DNA of 45,951 nucleotides from NCBI GenBank assembly GCA_005888735.1, contig VBBN01000020.1, forward strand, positions 1 to 45,951, read 5' to 3'. The DNA comes from Candidatus Bathyarchaeota archaeon (GTDB taxonomy: Archaea > Thermoproteota > Bathyarchaeia > 40CM-2-53-6). A program made the translations under genes and the position numbers. Under the pieces are notes generated by a model that was not told the origin of the DNA, made no database searches, and saw nothing but the letters and a program-made list of their open reading frames with translations. Of this stretch, positions 40,687 to 45,951 are shown in pieces; the first letter of the stretch is position 1; the number at the start of each line of letters is the position of its first letter.

Positions 40687-41811
40687 TTGCCGACATGCGA
40701 CAAGTGCGGGACGAACCACTCACCGGGAGACAAATTCTGTACAAATTGTGGAAATCCATTTGTTGAAGGCCCGTCGCCGCCTCACGAAGCTACGCTCCCT
40801 CCCTTACCTCAACAAACAGTTGAACCGCCTCGATGCTCTAAGTGTGGGAAAGGAATCTCGCAGTCATCGAGATTCTGTCCCTGGTGCGGAAACATAGTTA
40901 CACCCGAGACACCACCCGCCACACCACCTACGACCGCGTCGCCTCTCCCGGCTGCCGCGGCCCCGCAGACTCCTACTTCCCCTGTCTACTACCCTCCGAC
41001 GTACTATCCATCACCACCCCCAAGCCATCGACCCTACACAGTCGCGATTGCGGTTCTCCTAGTGGCTGTAGTTCTCCTCTCCGGATTCGTTGCGAACATC
41101 GAGTTCTTCCATTTCGGCATTCCAACCCCGCCACGGAATCCATACTCCGTCATGACAACCCGCGAGAGTCAGAACTGGAGCGGTTTCGTCCTACAGTCTT
41201 TAAGCGGTTCAGTGACCGATGTGAAAGGGACATGGACGATTCCACAGATTGACTGCGCTTCCATCTCGGGCCAATCTTACGCTGCCCAGTGGGTGGGAAT
41301 AGATGGGGCTGGGGGGTCAAATACCGTGGAACAAGCCGGGACAGAATACGACTGCAGCAACGGTGTATCGTCGGTTTTCGCATGGTACGAATGGTACCCT
41401 GCTCGCGGACGCCTTCTGCGTCAGCCAGGAGCCCACGCGGGAGACGTTGTGACGGTCGAGGTTAGCTGGGACGGAAGACAGTTCACTGCTTCGATCAACG
41501 ATGCTACGCAAGGGTGGACCTATGCTTGGACGAACTCGACGATTGGGTCCATTGCGACGCGGTCAACGGCGGAATGGGTTGTCGAAGCTCCGTCGGTGAG
41601 TGGTTCGATTGCCTCCTTGACAAATTTCAACAAGCTATACTTTTCCAAGTCTTACGCGACTAATAGTGGGGCCACGGGTCCGATGGGCTCTTTCAGTCTG
41701 GACGAGGTGACAATGGTTGACACTTCCGGATCGATGAAGGCTCGCCCGGTACTGCCTCTCTGGAACGATGGAACAAGTTTCTCAGTATGGTGGCTGAAAG
41801 CAGGACCCTAG
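40687..41811 (+). CDS. membrane-anchored G1-family (eqolisin) acid peptidase with two N-terminal zinc ribbons
   Basis: A 374-residue protein in four parts. Two zinc ribbons: Cys4, 7, 18, 21 and Cys50, 53, 64, 67. A Pro/Thr/Ser-rich linker (70-115). One transmembrane helix (116-137). A G1 peptidase domain (about 160-374) with SQNWSGF, QWVGIDG (201-207), the catalytic glutamine in NTVEQAGTEYDC (Gln216), FAWYEWYP (231-238) and the catalytic glutamate in TAEWVVEAP (Glu296). Eqolisins cut proteins at acid pH. The helix would put the ribbons inside and the peptidase outside. TTG 40687 starts directly at the first ribbon. The zinc ribbon plus eqolisin architecture is one I do not recall as standard. 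Confidence 0.88.
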   Translation: MPTCDKCGTNHSPGDKFCTNCGNPFVEGPSPPHEATLPPLPQQTVEPPRCSKCGKGISQSSRFCPWCGNIVTPETPPATPPTTASPLPAAAAPQTPTSPVYYPPTYYPSPPPSHRPYTVAIAVLLVAVVLLSGFVANIEFFHFGIPTPPRNPYSVMTTRESQNWSGFVLQSLSGSVTDVKGTWTIPQIDCASISGQSYAAQWVGIDGAGGSNTVEQAGTEYDCSNGVSSVFAWYEWYPARGRLLRQPGAHAGDVVTVEVSWDGRQFTASINDATQGWTYAWTNSTIGSIATRSTAEWVVEAPSVSGSIASLTNFNKLYFSKSYATNSGATGPMGSFSLDEVTMVDTSGSMKARPVLPLWNDGTSFSVWWLKAGP

Positions 41812-42303
41812 AACCGGTTGCTGTCCAAGGGATAGATGATGTGGCCGCCGGACACCGCAGTATAAGTGAGAATCGCAAACGGAAACTGAGACCTGGCTGC
41901 CCGGGCTCCCGTTCTCACATAACGGGAGCGGGACCAAGGGGAGTTGACTATCTGACCGCTTCTCTTGGCCAAACCTCGTTTCTGGAGACAAAGTCAGGTC
42001 ATCATCCAGGTCGAAGAGTGGCCGGTTCGAATCCGCCCGGATTCAGTACCAAAAGGCAATTTGGAAAGAGAGCTAGCTGAGAATATTCTGTTACCGAACG
42101 GGGCCGCTCAACTCTCCTGCTTTTCGCGATGATGCTCCCATTAGAATGGCTGGGAATGTCCTTGATCATTGGAGCCGCACTTTGGACGAGACTAGGCTTG
42201 CTCGTGAAGCATGCTGTGGCGGTCTTCACTTTCATGTTTTCCGACAGGATTTCCGCAGAGAGAGGGACTAGCACTGTCGGGCATTGAGAGCCGACCTGCA
42301 CAC
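41812..42303. other. non-coding space with hairpin and TATA module
   Basis: Between the G1 peptidase and surface-protein genes. It contains the TATA module at 41841-41880 and a perfect 9-bp stem GCTCCCGTT/AACGGGAGC (41905-41913, 41921-41929) with a 7-nt loop. Near 42024-42043 is GGTTCGAATCC, like a tRNA T-arm, followed by CGGATTC, but no matching 5' acceptor strand was found, so I do not call a tRNA. An unannotated small RNA between 41885 and 42050 is possible. Confidence 0.4.
41841..41880 (+). promoter_or_regulatory. TATA-containing module, copy A
   Basis: GGCCGCCGGACA, then TATAAGTG (41861-41868) and AATCGCA. It matches 44578-44617 at 30 of 40 positions without gaps, including GGCCGCCG, TATAAGTG and AATCGCA. 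TATAAGTG is a good archaeal TATA box and would start a plus-strand transcript near 41888, more than 400 nt before the next gene. Confidence 0.4.
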
Positions 42304-44115
42304 ATGTTCTTGGCCCTCGTAACCGTTCTCGTACTCACTATTTTCGCTGGGGCGAGAGTCCTGGGCACTATGACCCCTTCTGCTGCGATTATTTTCAACC
42401 CACAAGGCAGCCACTTCTCTTTCAGTGCCAACATTCTCAACGGGCAAGCCTTCACCAGGACCCTGGGGCCAAGCGACACCGATTCCCCTTCTTACAGCGT
42501 ATCAGCAACAAGGATTTTCACGGCGATAGGAATGGCTGACACGGAGTTCACAGTAACAGGGGCCCCATTGATCTGCGGGATACTGTCACTATGCCATGCC
42601 ACGTATGTTGTAAAGCTGCCCAGAGATCTCCCTGATTCAAACTGCACCTACCAGGTCAGCTCGAATCCCGGTGCTTGTGCCCCCACCGGAGCCTACGGAG
42701 TGACAATAGGCCTTGGTGGCAGCGGCTTCACGCCTGTGAACGCCTCCAGCGGAGAAGCCCAGGGATTCCCCAAGAATCCTGATGGTTCGATCATCAATCC
42801 GTATCCCATTGCTCAGACATTCAAGAGTGTGACAACTCTTACCAACAGCAGTGGGACGTGGACTATGAATGCGACCAAGACGGTCACGTGGTATGTGGGC
42901 CGGTATCTCTTCACTGTCACACTCAACTCGCCTGGTTCAAGTGCTGTCGGAGTTTCATGCGTCTCCTCACTCAGCAACTCCTGTAACCCCTACGACTACT
43001 GTACATCCATCGACGACTGTAGCACTCAGCTCCGCTCGGCTCTTGGGGCAAAGGTTGGAATCATCAACAGCGTCTCTCTTCTCTCGAATTCCAGGCTCTC
43101 TGTCCAGATCAACATACCCGCCACATGGATTAACACGAATCTGGATTGGTTCGGAATCTACGGAGCCTGGGCGGGACTGAGGCAGGGTCAGGGTCTCGGA
43201 GGGTCTTGCACAGCATCCTCCTGCAATAGCGGACTCTCGGACCACGGCGTCTTTGGGATCTACAAGGACCCTGGGTTGACTCAGGGGGCCTTTTCCACTT
43301 TCGCAGAGTACGAGCCGATATCGAATTATACTGCCGACCAGCGTTCTCGTATCGTACCGGGCTCCCTGTCTTCCAAAGTGTATGTTCCGGTGAGCATTGC
43401 CAGCTTCGGGACCACCTTTTCGGTCTCTGGGGCAGCCTGCATGATCGTTACCCTCTCGTCCTGTTTCGCATCCACATCTGACGCGGTCATGATTATTCCG
43501 GTGATCTTCGACGTAATAGGGACCAAGTCCGTGTTTCAAGTTTCCTATGTGCCAGTCAACCCTGTAACCAGTGGAGGGGGAACGGTCTCGGGCAAGGTCC
43601 TGGATGGCGGTGATGTCGGCTGTTTCTTCGGGACCTGCGGCCCTCTAAGAGGAGTGTCCGTCACTGATGGTCCTCCTTGCAACTCGGTTGCCTGTGCACA
43701 GGCGGCTGCCACCACGGGGATGGATGGGGTTTTCTCGATAACGGGATTGACAGCGGGCAGTCACTTGCTGTACTTTTCTGCCGTAGGGTACAACCCGGCC
43801 CAGCAGTCTGTGAGCGTTAGCCAGGGTGAGACCAGCTCTGTAGGGACAGTTCTAATGTCGCCGACCCAGGGAACCGGGACAGTTTGTCTAATCCCTCCAA
43901 GCCCCAACCCAGTGCCCGGCCAACCTCCGCTCATCGGAGGTATCTGCCCACCAGCCTGGTTCTTGCTGGCAATAGTGGTCATCGTAATGCTCTCGATCGG
44001 CGGCGTGATTGTCGTGCTGGTCCAGCGAGTCCCATTCGTGAAGCTTCTTAGACTTGGAAGAGGCTGGGTTCATCAGACAGGTCTGGTGGAGTCGGCATCT
44101 GCCAGTCATTGGTGA
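42304..44115 (+). CDS. large secreted, C-terminally membrane-anchored surface protein with carboxypeptidase-regulatory-like domain
   Basis: Starting at ATG 42304 the protein begins with a hydrophobic signal/anchor, MFLALVTVLVLTIFAGARVLG; the frame is open from 42211 but the signal fits the later start. About 420 residues follow that are rich in Ser, Thr, Gly and Asn with many cysteines in pairs (GAPLICGILSLC; SNSCNPYDYCTS; GSCTASSC), suggesting disulfides outside the cell. Near 430-520 lies a CarboxypepD_reg-like beta-sandwich (VSGKVLDGG ... TGMDGVFSITGLTAGSH ... AVGYNPAQQSVSV). A Pro-rich stretch and a C-terminal helix (FLLAIVVIVMLSIGGVIVVLV) with basic tail anchor it. Function unknown; a surface-layer or adhesion role is inferred. 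Confidence 0.78.
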   Translation: MFLALVTVLVLTIFAGARVLGTMTPSAAIIFNPQGSHFSFSANILNGQAFTRTLGPSDTDSPSYSVSATRIFTAIGMADTEFTVTGAPLICGILSLCHATYVVKLPRDLPDSNCTYQVSSNPGACAPTGAYGVTIGLGGSGFTPVNASSGEAQGFPKNPDGSIINPYPIAQTFKSVTTLTNSSGTWTMNATKTVTWYVGRYLFTVTLNSPGSSAVGVSCVSSLSNSCNPYDYCTSIDDCSTQLRSALGAKVGIINSVSLLSNSRLSVQINIPATWINTNLDWFGIYGAWAGLRQGQGLGGSCTASSCNSGLSDHGVFGIYKDPGLTQGAFSTFAEYEPISNYTADQRSRIVPGSLSSKVYVPVSIASFGTTFSVSGAACMIVTLSSCFASTSDAVMIIPVIFDVIGTKSVFQVSYVPVNPVTSGGGTVSGKVLDGGDVGCFFGTCGPLRGVSVTDGPPCNSVACAQAAATTGMDGVFSITGLTAGSHLLYFSAVGYNPAQQSVSVSQGETSSVGTVLMSPTQGTGTVCLIPPSPNPVPGQPPLIGGICPPAWFLLAIVVIVMLSIGGVIVVLVQRVPFVKLLRLGRGWVHQTGLVESASASHW

Positions 44116-44516
44116 GGGACTGACTGACTTCCATTTCCGGCCTCACTTCTCCATGCTTACAATTATCCTCGAACCATTTGAGCCCCTCTAGTGTCGCGAG
44201 TATTCCTTCATGCATCTGGCTGCCATACAGAGGCCTAGCCTCAATTGCCGCAGCCAAAGCGCTCTCTCAGAAGTAAGGGACGAGGGATTCTTGAATACAC
44301 TACGTCTTGAGGGTTGCGGACTGGAATTAGGTCGATAGTAAGAAGCAGGCCCGCGACGAAATCCTTGGCTTCGATCAGAGTGTTGAGGAATTCTCCACTC
44401 GGATCGTTGTAATTCGCGGGACTGTTTACAGAATACACGTAGAGGTCCACAGCAGCTGACCTGCGTTTCTCTGGCTTGGTGCAGTGCGCTACCAGCGCAC
44501 TAACCTTTAGGTTCAA
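44103..44516 (-). pseudogene. probable degraded coding remnant (two overlapping frames)
   Basis: Two minus-strand frames read as one decayed gene. The first (44241-44516) includes VDLYVYSVNSPANYNDPSGE, which resembles the end of RHS/YD-repeat cores (LYxYxxNNPxNYxDPSG), then a hydrophobic stretch FVAGLLLTIDLIPV. It stops at 44241. The second frame takes over in the adjacent register with AAAIEARPLYGSQMHEGILA and continues to about 44103. Neither has a good start. The N-terminal part of the first runs over a stem GTGCG/CGCAC region at 44484-44500. The RHS resemblance is short and may be chance. Confidence 0.35.
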
Positions 44517-44577
44517 ATCGCAACCCTATTTTCAAAAATTTTGTTCGACCCCCTGAGAGGTTTGGCCCAGGTTTGGT

Positions 44578-44617
44578 GCGGCCGCCGAACATCCAACTAT
44601 AAGTGCAAATCGCACGC
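44578..44617 (+). promoter_or_regulatory. TATA-containing module, copy B
   Basis: The second copy of the module at 41841-41880 (30 of 40 identical by eye): GGCCGCCGAACA, TATAAGTG (44598-44605), AATCGCA. No plus-strand gene follows before 45199, so any transcript from it would run antisense into the ABC ATPase pseudogene. Confidence 0.35.
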
Positions 44618-44644
44618 AGAGCGAGTCATAGTTATAGGGTCGGT

Positions 44645-45047
44645 TCAAGCATAAAGATGACCTCGAGCCCCATCTCTGGTCAGGCCGTACGGCTTCGAGA
44701 AGGACCGGAGGTTTTTCCTTGACTGTGAGAACCCCCTATCCAGGCACCTCCCCTCCCGATACCAGGTTAATTATCCTCCTGATTTTCTGGGAGGTGTTCT
44801 TTACCGTGGCAAGCCCTTTCACATACGCTTCACCGCTGGTCGGCAATAGGAGAGTTGCTAGTATCTTGATCAGCGTTGTCTTGTCTGCATCGTTCGGGCC
44901 GAGGAGGCCGAAAACTTCTCCCTCCTCAATCTGAAGGTCAACACTCCCCAGTGCGACAACGTCTCCGGCCCCTGGGACTCCTTTGAAGAGTCGTCTCAGT
45001 TGCTTAGTTTCGACGGAGAGATCTCGCTTCAAGTTAGGGTGGCTCAC
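44645..45047 (-). pseudogene. ABC-transporter ATPase pseudogene (frameshifted, truncated)
   Basis: The first 103 codons give an ABC ATPase N-terminus: VALGSVDLQIEEGEVFGLL, then a damaged Walker A GPNDADKTT where GPNGAGKTT is expected (two Gly to Asp changes), LIKILATLLLPTSGEAYV and RRIINLVSGGE. A stop (near 44736) ends this frame. The next frame resumes with GVLTVKE, and a further shift gives NLRSFSKPYGLTRDGARG before TGA at 44645-44647; together these continue the normal order 'GILTVRENLWMFSQFYG' of drug/ABC-2-type exporters. Nothing of the signature, Walker B or H-loop remains. At least two frameshifts, a missing C-terminal half and a dead Walker A show decay. Confidence 0.8.
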
Positions 45048-45166
45048 GAGACCGTCTCAAAATAGGAGTTGTTTGAAGAAATCATCAAAAATAACCAACA
45101 ATAACCGCTCCAGTAGGCGCCGTTGTCTTGTCCAGAGAGGAATCTGCGCCAACCCAGCTCTTAACG

Positions 45167-45175
45167 ATTAAATAA
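45167..45175 (+). promoter_or_regulatory. TATA box for the cupin gene
   Basis: ATTAAATAA at 45167-45175, centred 28 nt before TTG 45199, the spacing of a leaderless archaeal transcript. It supports TTG 45199 as the start. Confidence 0.5.
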
Positions 45176-45198
45176 CGAATAAGCGATCTAGGCTCGTC

Positions 45199-45654
45199 TT
45201 GATAACAGCTCAGGCTGCTAGTTTTGTCTCACCGGGTGAAGGAAAGAAGTGTAACGTTTTCGCGGATACGATCACGATTAAGGTACCGAGTGAAATGACC
45301 GGGGGCGCGTATTCAATATCCGAGGATATCACCCCTGCTGGACAGGGCGCACCACCGCACATACATCGTCGCGAACTAGAGACGTTCATTGTCCTGGAGG
45401 GAGAGTACGAGTTCCAATGCGGCGACCGTAAGTTCAAAGCAACCAAAGGGGCGATGGTCGTTCTACCAAGAGATGTACCGCACGCTTTCAAGAATACCGG
45501 GAATACAATAGGCAAAACTATCGTCGTTCTGGTACCAGGTGGGATGGAGAAGGTGTTCGAGGATATCAGCGCGATGCCGCCGGGACCACCGGACATAGGA
45601 AAGGTCAACGCGATCACGACGAAATATGGAGTCGAGTTCCTCCCAATCGGCTAG
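45199..45654 (+). CDS. single-domain cupin protein
   Basis: A 151-residue cupin beta-barrel. Motif 1 is PPHIHRRELETFIVLEGEYEF, quoted in part: His54, His56 and Glu61; motif 2 is VVLPRDVPHAFKNTG (about 87-101) with His95. These four residues bind a divalent metal. Single-domain cupins of this kind include quercetinase-like and other small-molecule dioxygenases as well as sugar-binding regulators, so the substrate is open. A Pro/Gly-rich loop (AMPPGPPDIGK) precedes the C-terminal strand. TTG 45199, supported by the TATA box upstream. No partner gene lies in view, since the window ends 297 bp later. Confidence 0.88.
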   Translation: MITAQAASFVSPGEGKKCNVFADTITIKVPSEMTGGAYSISEDITPAGQGAPPHIHRRELETFIVLEGEYEFQCGDRKFKATKGAMVVLPRDVPHAFKNTGNTIGKTIVVLVPGGMEKVFEDISAMPPGPPDIGKVNAITTKYGVEFLPIG

Positions 45655-45951
45655 CTTGATAGCCCGTCTCTTTCGGGAGATTGGGTCATCGCCACATCCT
45701 CAGGCAGCTGCTGGCGTTGCGTTCGTTCGCTCCGGTCAAAACTCAAATTTCGAGCCCTTTCCCAGAGGTAATCTCATCCCTTGATGAGAGAGTCCTATCT
45801 CGTAGTGCGAATATGCCCTAGACCTGCATTAAACTACAAATCTGACCACGGTTCTTCCGACGTGTAGACCCGCCAATCTGAGTCGGACTGTGTGGAAGGA
45901 TAGTCCGTGAGGTGGGACTCGCGCACTAGTTTACCGCTACATACAAGCTAC
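45655..45951. other. non-coding end of window
   Basis: A small hairpin CCCG-TCTCTTT-CGGG (45662-45676) follows the cupin gene and could mark its 3' end. The rest has no open frame with a recognisable product. TTGATGA near 45781 and CTGA near 45842 resemble C and D boxes, but the spacing and missing inner boxes do not support a C/D RNA. Confidence 0.4.

Noticed and set aside
42013-42050. T-arm-like GGTTCGAATCC with following CGGATTCA
   Set aside because: CGGATTC pairs with GAATCCG inside the same T-arm, and no upstream strand can serve as the 5' acceptor even with G-U pairs. A local palindrome, not a tRNA.
44455-44535. tRNA-like stretch: GTGCG-CTACCAG-CGCAC anticodon-like arm followed by GGTTCAAATC T-loop-like sequence
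   Set aside because: The acceptor strands (about 44457-44463 and 44524-44530) do not pair, the T-stem has only 3 of 5 pairs, the D-stem fails, and the anticodon would be ACC, not used in archaea. At most a degraded tRNA.
45778-45846. possible C/D box RNA (TTGATGA ... CTGA)
   Set aside because: No internal D' and C' boxes at the right spacing and no terminal stem; the two boxes alone are too common.
1-45951. CRISPR arrays, rRNA genes, replication origin
   Set aside because: No regularly spaced direct repeats, no rRNA signatures and no clustered origin boxes were seen; Orc1/Cdc6 is not encoded here.

Overview
The window is archaeal. It carries aIF5A with deoxyhypusine synthase, aIF6, SRP54/FtsY, SecE-Spt5, PDCD5, prefoldin alpha, Nob1, Nep1, RNase P component 4, archaeal AlaRS/LeuRS, and r-proteins S19e, L31e, L39e and LX that do not occur in bacteria. 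Many genes start with TTG or GTG, genes are tightly packed, and several TATA-like boxes sit 25-35 nt before a start codon, as expected for leaderless archaeal transcripts. A helicase-only Hef, a G1 (acid) peptidase and large surface proteins are compatible with a terrestrial TACK/Thermoproteota lineage (Nitrososphaeria- or Bathyarchaeia-like). That placement is inference; no rRNA is present to fix it.

Layout. 1-6.1 kb is accessory: a tnpB cut by the window edge, a 6-TM protein, the Hef helicase, a thioredoxin-like protein, a small membrane protein, a beta-rich hypothetical, a non-coding repeat, and a potassium-channel-like protein with a non-canonical filter. 6.1-10.4 kb is metabolic and membrane: nitroreductase, an MDH2/LDH2 dehydrogenase paired with an LhgO-like oxidase, and a membrane protein coupled to a rhomboid protease. 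10.3-14.5 kb is translation and NADP: the leftward aIF5A-DHS-SRP54 operon, opposed by NAD kinase-Nob1. 14.8-21.7 kb holds nicotinate phosphoribosyltransferase divergent from a GfcR-like regulator, P5C dehydrogenase, and a leftward zinc-ribbon/NSUN methyltransferase/DHH-phosphoesterase operon.

21.7-30.6 kb is one long leftward run, SecE-Spt5-L11-L1-L10-L12 followed by AlaRS and LeuRS. 30.7-35.6 kb has D-aminoacyl-tRNA deacylase, ornithine carbamoyltransferase, a YgfZ/GcvT-like protein, a TPR-like zinc protein, a distant PDCD5-like protein and Nep1. 35.6-39.8 kb is a rightward ribosome/translocation run: Rnp4, S19e, PDCD5, L39e (51 aa), L31e, aIF6, LX, prefoldin alpha, FtsY. 39.8-46 kb is again accessory: a second repeat copy, a membrane-tethered G1 peptidase with two zinc ribbons, a large surface protein, decayed gene remnants including an ABC ATPase pseudogene, and a cupin.

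The most unusual structure is a pair of diverged non-coding repeats of about 380 and 460 bp, in inverted orientation some 35 kb apart (5050-5428 and 40037-40500). They share a perfect 25-nt sequence at one abrupt end. I do not recognise this family. Other points worth a second look are the G1 peptidase/zinc-ribbon fusion, the channel lacking TVGYG, L31e with a roughly 100-residue charged extension, L10 without its acidic stalk tail, and a PDCD5 paralogue.
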